Position numbers and translations under genes: made by a program. Below, piece after piece: positions 8,101-17,100 of a DNA stretch of 64,000 bases. Numbering within the stretch: position 1 is the stretch's first letter; each line of letters begins with the position of its first letter. Under the pieces are notes generated by a model. That model was given only the letters and a program-made list of their open reading frames with translations. It did not search any database and had not been told where the DNA came from. This DNA comes from DATKMK01 sp035541895. Its GTDB lineage: Bacteria; Desulfobacterota; Binatia; HRBIN30; JACQVA1. Location of the stretch: assembly GCA_035541895.1 (NCBI GenBank), contig DATKMK010000011.1:62001-126000 (forward strand). Reading direction: 5' to 3'.

Positions 8101-9176
8101 ACAATGGTCTCGATGGTCACGTACACGCCGTCGACCAAGATGATGAGAAACAACGAAGCCACCACCGCGTTGGTGGCGGCACGGCCGACATCCTCCGCGC
8201 CGCCCCGCAAACGCAGGCCGAAGTGACAGCCGACGCTGACAATTACGGCGGCGAAGAGCACGCTCTTGATCATGCCGGTCAAGAGATCCCACGGCGCCAA
8301 CGCTCCGCCGAGTTGGGCGAAGAACGCATCGGGAGCGAGGTCGAGATAGCCGACCGCGATGACGAAACCGCCGAGCACGCCGAACAAATTGGCCAGCATC
8401 GTCAGCGCCGGCACCCCGACGACCGTGGCGAACGCCTTGGGCACGACCAAGTACGGCACGGGATCGATGCCCATCACCCGCAACGCGTCGATCTCTTCCT
8501 CCACCGCCATGGTCCCCAACTCGGCGGCCATCGCCGAACCGCTGCGGCCGGCGATCAGAATTGCGGTGATGAGCGGGCCCATTTCGCGCAACACGCCGAG
8601 GCCGACCAGATTCGCAATGAAGATGCTGGCGCCGAATTGGCGCAACTGGTCGGCGGCTTGAAACGCCGTCACCAGTCCCACCAAGAGGGAGACCACCGCG
8701 ATGATGGGAAGGCCTTCGTTGCCGATGGCGATGGCTTCGCGGACAAATTGCCCGCGTCGCCAGGGGCCGCGTTGGAGTAATCGCTGCGCGCTCCAGTACA
8801 CGGTATCAGCCATCAAGCTGAGGAAGTCGACACACTGCTCTCCGACCTCCTCGGCAATCGACCCGAGGTAGAGGTACAAGCTCAGCTCGTGCTCGAAGCC
8901 CTCGCCGTGCATTTGCGGCGCGGGCAGATGCCGCAGTTCGTCGAGCTGTGCCGGCGACAGGCCGTGCAACTCGAAGCGCAATTGCCGCTCGCCGGCCGTG
9001 TGTTGCAAGCTCAGCAAGGCGGCCGCGCCGTTGGCCCCGATCTCACCGCAGCCGCCGAGATCAATGGTCAATCCGCGACCGTGCGCGAGTTCACCGAGAC
9101 CTTGTTGGAGCAACGTGTGCGCACCCGCGAGCGTGTGAAGATCGGCCGGTGCCGCCATCACCGCCTCGTCAGCCAT
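8097..9176 (-). CDS. mlaE: MlaE-like permease with an N-terminal STAS-type domain
   Basis: A 359-residue protein. Residues 1-95 form a STAS/MlaB-like domain (LTIDLGGCGEIGANGAAALL). Residues about 120-359 are the MlaE permease with five or six hydrophobic segments and the family core LREMGPLITAILIAGRSGSA followed by AELGTMAVEEEIDALRVMGI. In E. coli MlaB is a separate cytoplasmic STAS protein; here it is fused to the permease, as in several other lineages. It heads the mlaE-mlaF-mlaD-lipoprotein operon, which maintains outer-membrane lipid asymmetry or exports phospholipid. The start at 9176 is the first ATG in frame. Confidence 0.94.
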   Translation of the reverse strand: MADEAVMAAPADLHTLAGAHTLLQQGLGELAHGRGLTIDLGGCGEIGANGAAALLSLQHTAGERQLRFELHGLSPAQLDELRHLPAPQMHGEGFEHELSLYLYLGSIAEEVGEQCVDFLSLMADTVYWSAQRLLQRGPWRRGQFVREAIAIGNEGLPIIAVVSLLVGLVTAFQAADQLRQFGASIFIANLVGLGVLREMGPLITAILIAGRSGSAMAAELGTMAVEEEIDALRVMGIDPVPYLVVPKAFATVVGVPALTMLANLFGVLGGFVIAVGYLDLAPDAFFAQLGGALAPWDLLTGMIKSVLFAAVIVSVGCHFGLRLRGGAEDVGRAATNAVVASLFLIILVDGVYVTIETIV

Positions 9177-9241
9177 TGATCATCACGTCCGACCCGACTT
9201 CGTCCCTAGCATAGGAACGCCGCCGGATCACGCGCACCGGG

Positions 9242-11602
9242 TCAAGGCGCCGGCACCCGGTGCATCATCCGCAGGATCAAGGCGCGGGCGTCGATGCGCG
9301 AAACCCGGCCGTCGCCGTCGGCATCGACGCCGGGACTCGCGGTGAAACTGCCGCGCGCAACGTCGTCGACCGAAGTGCCATCGCCGTCCGCCAGCTCCCG
9401 CGCCAACGCAACCAGATCGGCCGCATTGACCCGGCCGTCGCCGTTGCCGTCGCCGCGCAGTTGTGGGTCGGCTCCGGTCGTTGTCAGTCGGCAAATGGTG
9501 TTGCCGACAGTCATGGCATCGTACCACCCGTCACCATCGAAGTCGCCGGTCGCGACGCCGACCGGCCGCAAGCTCGCCAACACCGTTTGGCTGAGTTGAA
9601 AGTTCGCGTGGCCGGCGTCGATCAGCAATCCGACGGCGTCGCCGATGCGGTCGGTTGCCAACAGCGCGGGTGATCCGGCGCCGGCAAAGTCACGCACCGT
9701 CAACGCGGTCGGCAACTGGCCGGCCTGCCGAGGTGGACCGATCGTGAAGGTTCCTCCCCCGTCGTTGGTCAACAGCCGCACGATCCCCTGGCCCTGGGTC
9801 GAGGTGGCCATCACCAAGTCGACGTCGCCGTCCCCGTCGACATCGCTGGCGGCTAACGCGAGCACGGACGCGCCGATGACGATCGACGTGGGCGGCGCAA
9901 ACGAGCCGTCGCCGTTGTTGCGCAGGGTGAGAACGCGGGTTGCGTCGCCGAGCGCAAGGTCCGGATTGCCGTCGCCGTCGAAGTCGATCACCGCGAAGCT
10001 CAATACACGGGTGCCGAGCGAGACCGGCGACGACGGTGAGAACGCGCGATTGTGATCGTTGTGGAGCACGGTCAATTGTCCGGGCGATGCCGACGAAATC
10101 ACCACCACGTCCGGCGCGCCATCGTGATCGACGTCGGCGATGTCCAGCAATCCCGGTGGGTTGTCGAGCGCGACCCGTATCGGCTGGCTGAAAAGTGCGT
10201 CGCCGCTGCCGCCGAACAGAATCGAGACGTCAGACGGAGAACCGGCGACCAGATCGACATGATCGTCGCCGTCGAGATCGGCGGTGGCGATGCCGGTCGC
10301 TTCGCGATCGATCGGCACCAGTCGCGACGATCGACCACCGCCAAAGTACAACGCAATGGCCCTCGCGTCGGGCTGCGTGATCGCCGCGTCGGCCACCGCA
10401 TCCTCGTTGAAGTCGGCCACCGCCACACCGCTGGCGGCAGTGGTGGCGAGTAGTTCGACGCCGCTGAATTGTCCGCTGCCGTCGCCGAAGAGTTCCGCAA
10501 GCGTCGGTGGGGTGATGCCACCGCCATTGGCGGTGAGCAGGTCGGGACGGCCGTCATTGTTGACATCCAGAACCGCGACCGCCGTCGGACCGACGTCGGC
10601 AACGAATCCGCGCGGCGCGTCGAAGCCCCCATCGCCGACACCCAACAAGACGCTCACGCTCTGCGAGCGTTCGTGGCTGATGACGATGTCGCCGAACCCG
10701 TCGCCGTTGACGTCGGCGAAGACGAGCGCCGATGGCTGGATACCGCCGGTGGATTGGATGACCACCGGATCAAATGTTCCATCGCCACGACTTCGCAATA
10801 CGCCGGCGGTATCGTCCGCGGTGTTGGCAACGATCAGGTCGAGCACGTGGTCGCCATCCACGTCGCCGAGGACGAGCGGCCCGGCGCCCGCACCGGCGGT
10901 CAGACTGACGGGTGCAGCGAAATTGAACTGACCGAGATTGCGCAGCAGGGAGATGGTGCCGGGGCCGCTGTTCGCCACCGCGATGTCGGGCGCGCCGTCG
11001 CCATCAAAGTCGTTGGCCACCACACCCTCGCTGCCGAGGCCGAGCGAAATGATCTGCGGTTGGTCGAAGAGGCCGCCTCCCAATCCGCGCAGGATGCTGA
11101 CGTCGCCGTTCCCCTCGCCGGCCGCGGACAGCGTCACCGCGAGATCGAGCACGCCGTCGCCGTCGAAATCCGCCACGGCGATGTTGACGGGGTCGTGCCC
11201 GGAAAAAATCATCGTCGGGGCGCCCACCGTTCCGTCGCCCAATCCGGGTAGCAGGTGCAGGAAGTCGGACTCCTCCTCGCTCACCAGGACGTCGGGGATC
11301 CCATCGCCATCGATGTCCTGAATGACGATGCCCTGACCGGCGCCGCCGGCCGGGAAACTATCGACGTAGGTAAGCAATCCGTCGTCGCCGCCGAGATAGA
11401 TGCTGACGCTCGCGTCCAGGAAGTTGGCGACCACCACGTCGGGATGCTGGTCGTTGTTGAGGTCGCCGACCGCCATGGCAGATGGTTCGCTGGGAAGTGT
11501 TTGGAGTGTCGCGGTGCGGAACGTGAGGGACTGCGCATTCGCAGGGGTTGCGTACAGCAGCGCGAGTCCGATGAACAGCCGTCGGGAGAGCGGTGTGATC
11601 AT
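9242..11602 (-). CDS. Secreted FG-GAP/VCBS-repeat protein with dockerin-like EF-hands
   Basis: A 786-residue secreted protein with a signal peptide (LFIGLALLYATPANAQ, cut near residue 24). About a dozen FG-GAP/VCBS units follow, each with a calcium-binding loop such as GDLNNDQHPDVVVANF or DFDGDGAPDIAVANSG, predicting a seven-bladed-propeller-like extracellular domain or two. The C-terminus has two EF-hand-type loops (GDGNGDGRVNAADLVAL and VDADGDGRVSRIDARAL), the dockerin-like pair. It probably acts on the cell surface in adhesion or carbohydrate/protein binding; no catalytic motif is seen. It overlaps by 4 bp the stop of the decayed FG-GAP gene upstream, so the two were once one operon. Confidence 0.88.
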   Translation of the reverse strand: MITPLSRRLFIGLALLYATPANAQSLTFRTATLQTLPSEPSAMAVGDLNNDQHPDVVVANFLDASVSIYLGGDDGLLTYVDSFPAGGAGQGIVIQDIDGDGIPDVLVSEEESDFLHLLPGLGDGTVGAPTMIFSGHDPVNIAVADFDGDGVLDLAVTLSAAGEGNGDVSILRGLGGGLFDQPQIISLGLGSEGVVANDFDGDGAPDIAVANSGPGTISLLRNLGQFNFAAPVSLTAGAGAGPLVLGDVDGDHVLDLIVANTADDTAGVLRSRGDGTFDPVVIQSTGGIQPSALVFADVNGDGFGDIVISHERSQSVSVLLGVGDGGFDAPRGFVADVGPTAVAVLDVNNDGRPDLLTANGGGITPPTLAELFGDGSGQFSGVELLATTAASGVAVADFNEDAVADAAITQPDARAIALYFGGGRSSRLVPIDREATGIATADLDGDDHVDLVAGSPSDVSILFGGSGDALFSQPIRVALDNPPGLLDIADVDHDGAPDVVVISSASPGQLTVLHNDHNRAFSPSSPVSLGTRVLSFAVIDFDGDGNPDLALGDATRVLTLRNNGDGSFAPPTSIVIGASVLALAASDVDGDGDVDLVMATSTQGQGIVRLLTNDGGGTFTIGPPRQAGQLPTALTVRDFAGAGSPALLATDRIGDAVGLLIDAGHANFQLSQTVLASLRPVGVATGDFDGDGWYDAMTVGNTICRLTTTGADPQLRGDGNGDGRVNAADLVALARELADGDGTSVDDVARGSFTASPGVDADGDGRVSRIDARALILRMMHRVPAP

Positions 11603-12370
11603 GACAGTTGCCTCACGCGTCCGAAGATTCGGCGCATCGTTGCCAATGCGTCTTGCTGGTTGACGACGCCGTCGCCGTTGGCATCGAGGGCGTCGCGGCT
11701 GGCCTGCTCGACGCGCAGCTCTGCGCGCACGGCGGCGGTCATCGATGCGACCAAGTCGGCCGCGCTGAGTGCGCCGTCCGCGTTGCCGTCGCCTCGTCTC
11801 ACGGTTGTGGTGACGAGATTGGTTGCGACAGCGGGATGGGCGCCGCCCGCACCGATGTCATAGCTACCGTCGCCGTCGAAGTCGCCGGCCGCGACGGCGG
11901 TCGGCTCCGGCGTCACGATGAGACTCACCGGCGACGCAAAGGCGCCGCCGCCGAGGTTGGCGAACACGGATACGGAGTTTGCGCCGCGGTTGGCAACCAA
12001 GATGTCGGGTACTCGATCGCCGGTGACGTCGCGAGCGGCGATTGCCAGCGGCGTATCGTCGGCTTGCAACGTTGCCCCGAGCGTGAACCCGTCACGCCCG
12101 TTGCTGATCAGTACCCGTACCACGCCGGAGGCATGTGTGCTGCTCCGACTGTTCAACACCACGCCGTCGAGCCGACCATCGTGATCGAGGTCGGCGAGCA
12201 CGATGCCGAACGGTGCGTGATCGACCGAATACGCGACCGGGTTGTCGAGGGTGCCGTCGCCGATGCCGCGCGAGAAGGTCAACGTGTCATCAGTTTGGTT
12301 CGCAACGACCACGTCGGGAAATTCGTCGCCGTCAATTTTATCGGCGGCGATCGGCTGCGTCGCTGATGGC
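11599..12370 (-). pseudogene. 5'-truncated FG-GAP repeat protein with C-terminal EF-hands
   Basis: The FG-GAP-type sequence in this frame starts abruptly near 12360 (IAADKIDGDEFPDVVVAN) and continues through about four repeats to EF-hand loops (GDGNADGALSAADLVASM and DANGDGVVNQQDALATM), ending at the 11599 stop. Upstream in the same frame, up to an in-frame start at 12588, the sequence is Arg/Ser/Thr-rich with no domain pattern. It is a shadow of the MauG fragment in another frame. No signal peptide remains. The architecture matches the intact FG-GAP gene downstream, so this is probably a paralogue that lost its 5' end. An assembly join or frameshift cannot be excluded. Confidence 0.6.
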
Positions 12371-12805
12371 GTTGTCGTCGCCGGCCAGAAAGTGGTCCCA
12401 TGGGGCGTTGGTGAACACCAGCGTTTCGAGGAAGCGACCGACTGCGTCGGCGATCGCGAGGTACGGAATGTCGTCGCCCGGTTGGATTTGCGGATCGCCG
12501 GAATAGAGCAGCGTGCCGGGCGCGTACGCCGCTTCGAACAGCGGGCGATAGCCGGGCAAATCACTGATGCGAGCGGCGATCCCATCACGAACTTCTGGGT
12601 TGCGTTCCTCGGGGTCTTCGAACGGCTGGCCGAAGTGCGGGAAGTCGCCGGTCATCTCGACGGCTTCGGTGACCGGAATGTGCGCCTGAGCCGTCAACAG
12701 CGAGCGAACGGCGAGGCGAACCTCGGGCGGCGGAAATTGAAACCCGAGCGTCGGGTCGCACTGGTTGACGTCGGTGCTGTGCTGATCGACCGGTCTGCCT
12801 CGCAT
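12338..12805 (-). pseudogene. Fragment of a MauG/di-haem cytochrome c peroxidase-like gene
   Basis: A 155-codon stretch translates to a recognisable middle part of the MauG/cytochrome c peroxidase family: VRLAVRSLLTAQAHIPVTEA, an EM-G-PHFGQPF segment, RISDLPGYRPLFEAAY, then YLAIADAVGRFLETLVFTNAP and a YD-type WDHFLAGD. Both CxxCH haem motifs, the signal peptide and the C-terminal half are absent, so it cannot be a working peroxidase. It ends out of frame against the truncated FG-GAP gene. An ATG at 12805 exists, but upstream sequence is not of the family. An intact relative, the di-haem lipoprotein at 45.1 kb, is not similar enough in detail to be the source. Confidence 0.6.
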
Positions 12806-12911
12806 GGTGCCCAGCCTTCGATACAATTTCGTCGGCACAGTACGGAACGCGCTGCAGTGTGTCAATTGAATTTGCGGGGCGCTATCGGAGGTTTGATGCG
12901 AGCCTACTCGG

Positions 12912-14081
12912 ATGATGCTACACACCAAACGCATGCGGTGGCTGCGAGCATTCTGCTGCGGCGTCGGGTTGGCTGCGGTGGCATCGACCGCGGACGGCGT
13001 CTGCATCGGCGACTGCGATCACAACGGCGTCGTAAGCGTCGACGAGCTCGTTCGCGCCGTCAACATCGCGCTGAACAGCCTCCCGCTGACGGATTGCGAG
13101 AGTCTCGATCGCGACCGCAATCACATCGTCAGCGTCGACGAGTTGGTGGCGGCGGTCAACGCGGCGCTCGGCGGTTGTCCGCCCGTCGACACGCCGACCG
13201 CATCGCCGACAGCCACGCCGACTGAGACCAACACGCCGATCAACCAGCCGCCGGTGATTCTCCCGGCGCTGGTGTATCGAACCTACCCGGGCTATCCGAT
13301 CGCGCTGGCGCTGCCCGCCCGCGACCCCGAAGGGGGCGCGCTCGATTTCATGGCGACGACTCTGCCGGACGGGGCGCACCTCGATCAGATGACGGGCATG
13401 CTGACGTGGACCCCGGCGGCCGAGCAACTTGGCCCCTTCGTCGTCGACTTCACCGCCACCGATCACGGCGTGCCCCCGAAGTCCGCCGACGGCGTGCAAA
13501 GCTTCGTTGTGGCACCGCTCGATCAATGTACGATCCCCAGTTGCATCCCGGCTTACGGCTGCGACTCGCAAATCATCGCGCTCGCGACCAGCTGCTGCGC
13601 CGGCGGCCCGGGCCCCCGCATCGACGAACCGCCCCCGGTTTGTCCGGGCGGGCGTGTCGTGTTCGCGGGTCGCAACACGGTGGACAACAGCACCGGGACC
13701 CCGATGTTGCCGAACGGCTTCGGCCGTTTAGTGAACTGCGATCAGCTGCGAGTGGCCAGCGGATCGCAAGGCGGGGGCACGCTGTTCCTCAACGTCGAGG
13801 CCCGCTGCCTCAACACTGACGCGCCTGTGCGCGTGCACGTACGGATCGATACCGCGGCGATGTCGCCGGTAATCGACCAGGATGCCCTCGTCCTGACGCC
13901 GCTCGACTCCGCCGACGGCTACGCGCGTTGGCAAGCCAGATTCGCTGTCGGGTCCACCGCGCCGCCCGACGGTACCGAAGGCAATCTTACCGTGAGCATT
14001 GCCGATACCGACGGCACCAAGGTGGTTCAGCAACTGCGCTTGGTCTTCACACCCAACGCGCTGCCGGATCTGCCGGAATGA
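12912..14081 (+). CDS. Secreted dockerin-like protein with a putative Ig-like domain
   Basis: A 389-residue exported protein with a signal peptide (hydrophobic to about residue 30, cut near TADGVC). Starts at 12912, 12915 or 12933 are all possible. Two EF-hand-like motifs (CIGDCDHNGVVSVDELVRAV and DRDRNHIVSVDELVAAVN) form a dockerin-like module at the N-terminus. A short Thr/Pro stalk (TPTASPTATPTETNTP) follows, then a cadherin/He_PIG-type Ig-like domain (about 115-200, with DPEGGALDF and GMLTWTPAAEQLG). The last 190 residues are unrecognised, with several cysteines. The dockerin-like start is shared with the protein at 19750-21114. It may attach to a surface partner; no cohesin is seen in the window. 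Confidence 0.75.
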   Translation: MMLHTKRMRWLRAFCCGVGLAAVASTADGVCIGDCDHNGVVSVDELVRAVNIALNSLPLTDCESLDRDRNHIVSVDELVAAVNAALGGCPPVDTPTASPTATPTETNTPINQPPVILPALVYRTYPGYPIALALPARDPEGGALDFMATTLPDGAHLDQMTGMLTWTPAAEQLGPFVVDFTATDHGVPPKSADGVQSFVVAPLDQCTIPSCIPAYGCDSQIIALATSCCAGGPGPRIDEPPPVCPGGRVVFAGRNTVDNSTGTPMLPNGFGRLVNCDQLRVASGSQGGGTLFLNVEARCLNTDAPVRVHVRIDTAAMSPVIDQDALVLTPLDSADGYARWQARFAVGSTAPPDGTEGNLTVSIADTDGTKVVQQLRLVFTPNALPDLPE

Positions 14082-14085
14082 GTAT

Positions 14086-14106
14086 GGGGCGCACGACGTG
14101 CGCCCC
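14086..14106. terminator. Perfect 9-bp hairpin between convergent genes
   Basis: GGGGCGCAC and GTGCGCCCC flank a GAC loop, in the 34 bp between two convergent genes. It can serve both strands as a terminator. A sibling with the same GGGCGCAC core sits at 35796-35817, also between convergent genes. Confidence 0.55.
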
Positions 14107-14115
14107 ACGCCAACG

Positions 14116-17100
14116 CTAGAACAAACTCAAGAAACCCGCGACTCGGCGGACGCGTTGGTTGAACGTGTCCGAGATCCACAACGAACCGTCGGCATCGAAG
14201 GTGATTGCCGACGGACGGTTGAGCCGACAGGTCTTCGCGTTCGCGCCGTCACCGGAAAATCCGCCGAGGCCGGTGCCGACCACGGTCGTGACGATGCCGG
14301 ATCCATCAATGCGCCGAATCACGTTGTTGCCGGTGTCGGCAACGTAAAGGTCGCCGTTGGGTGCGAAGTGCAGATCGTACGGTCCGTTGAATTGCGCGGC
14401 GGTGGCTGGACCGTTGTCGCCGCTGTAGCCGGACTTGCCGGTGCCGGCGACGGTGGTGATCACGCCGTTCGTGTCGATGCGTCGAATGACGTGGTTGCCG
14501 GTGTCGCAGAAGAACAGGTTGCCGTTGGTGTCGGCATGTAACCGGGTTGGATTGCTGAGTTTGGCCGCTGTTGCCGGCCCGGTGTCGCCGCTGTAGCCGC
14601 GCACGCCGGTCCCGGCGATGGTCGTGATGATGCCGGCGGCGTTGACGTACCGAATCACCTGCGCATCGACATCGGCGATGTAGAAGCTCCCGTCACTCAA
14701 CGGCAGCACCCCGAACGGTGTCGTCAGCATCGCGCTGAGTGCCGGCCCGTTGTCGCCGCTGTAGCCGGGATTCTGCGTGCCGGCGACGGTGAACACGCGG
14801 TTGTCGGTGCCGACGCGGAAAACCAACGGCACGTGGTCGCCGGCGACGTAGAGATTGCCGTTGGCGTCGTACTGGAGATCGCTGGAGTGATGGAGGGCCG
14901 TGTCGATCGCCAGCCCGCCGTCGACCGGATAGCCTTCGAAACTCTTGCCCATGACGGTTTCGATCGTGCCGTCGGCGTCGAGTCGACGCACGCGGAGGTT
15001 GTTGAAGTCGAGGATCAACGGGCGATCGTTCAGGTCGAAGGCGATTTCGAACGGATAGTAGAACGAAGTCTGCAGCGCCGGCTTCCCGTCGCCGTTGAAC
15101 TCGGCCCGCCCGGTGCCGGCGACGGTGCAAATGACTCCGGTCGCCGCGCAGCCCGCCGGCGTCGGCGTTGCATTCGCGGTCGGAGCCGGCGTGGCCGTCG
15201 GCGTCGGCGTGGATGCGGCATCGTTGCGCGCGCCTTCGAGGATCCACGTGCGAATCAACGACAGATCGCTTGCCGAAATCGGCGGCAAGCCGTCGGGCAT
15301 CTGTACGCCCAACGGCGGATTGGCTTTCAGCTTCTTGATGAGGAAGCTCGAATCTGGCGCGCCCGGAACGATCGCGCAGGTTTGCAGGCTGGTGGCCTCG
15401 ATGCCCGGCGCGAACATCGAGTCATAGGTGCGCAGATCGTAGCCCGAGGTTGGGAACGTGCCGCCGTGACAACTGAGGTTGGTGCAACTGTTGCGCGCGA
15501 GCAGCGGCACGACGTCGTTGCTGTAGCTTACCGTCATCGGTCCCGATCCGCTGCCGAGCGGACAGGACACGCCGGTCGTTATGGCGCTGCCGATCGCGGC
15601 GGGACCGCCGTACACCAGCATGCCCTGGTTGAGATCGCTGGTGAGATTGCCGCCGACGGCCCAGATGCCACCATCGGGATCGACCCACACACCGTGCAGA
15701 TCGAGCGTGGTGGTGAGACTCGTGGTTTGGAGGACCCAGCCTTGGTTGCTGCGGGTCGCAACTTTTCCAACGATGCCGACGGCGACGCCGGTGCCGTCCG
15801 CGCGCACGAAGACGCCGTTCATTTGCGGCGCGCCAGGAGTGAGGCGGTTTTGGAACGTACCCCCAACGAGTTCATCAACGACCCCCGCGAGGAAACCGCC
15901 CGAGGCAACGACTTGTCCGGCGTTGCCGTGGACGGTGAAGAACGGCACTTCTTCGGGATCGACTCCGCCGGTGTCGACGGAGACCCGCGACCAGCGGATG
16001 CCGTCGAAGTGCAGCGCCGTCGCGAACGCGCCGACGGCGTAGACATCGCTCTCGCTGCGTCCCCACACCTTATACAAAGTCGGGACTCCCTGTGCGGCGA
16101 GGTTCACGAAGTTGGAGTCGACGATCCACTGCGTGCCGTCGAATCGCCACACGACACCGCCGGTCGTCGGATTCGACAAATCGCCGCCGACCGCCCAGAT
16201 ATGCGCTGCATCGGTGCCCCAGATGCCGAAGAGGGTCGCCGTCCCAGGAGTGTTTTGTTGCGTGAAGTGACCCGTGTTCGGGTCATACCGGAGAATCAGT
16301 CCGTTGGCGCCGGCCATGTAGAACAGGCCGTCGATCGGAGTCACCGAGATCCACCACAGATCGCCGTTGGCGCCCGTGGTCAGTCGGCGCCAATTCAGGC
16401 CGTTGTAGTGCAGCACATAGGGACCCATTCCATCGCCCGGATCGGCACCCACTGTGTATACGTCGGTGGCGGAGGTTCCGGCGATGGACAGCAGCGCCGC
16501 GGGGAGATTGCCGAGTACCTGATGAACCGTTCCCCGCGGGAACGGCGGCGGTATCGGCGTCGGCGTGATCCGCGGACCGCTCGGTGTCGCGGTTGCGGTC
16601 GGGGGCGTACCGGTGACCGTCGGGGTCGATGTTGGCGGGGTGCCGGTCTCCGTCGGCGAAGGGTTGCTGTCGTTGACCGTGCACATGTGGTCGCGCACGA
16701 GGCATTCCGGTGCGATGTGACACCCGATGCAGGTGTCCTTGGTATCAAAGATGACGACGCGCTCGGTCGAGACTCGTTGCCAATGCCAGTCGCCGTCGAG
16801 CGGATCGAAGCCGGGGGGCTCCTTCCGCATAGCGCGCCATTGCACCAGGGTGGAATCGTCGGAGCAATTGTTGCCGCTGAACTCTTCCTTCACCACGACG
16901 CTGCCCTCGGGCAACGGGTTCGCGTTGTCGAGGTAGGGCTGCGCGGCGATATCGTTGGCCCACACGCGGATGTTCACGCCACCGTGTGCGGCGCTGAAGC
17001 GGCAGTCGCGGACGAGCGCGTACGACGCGCGATAGTTCGCCGGGAATACCGGCGTCGGACCGCCGCCGCGATTTACCTTGCGGATGCGTCCATTGAAGGT

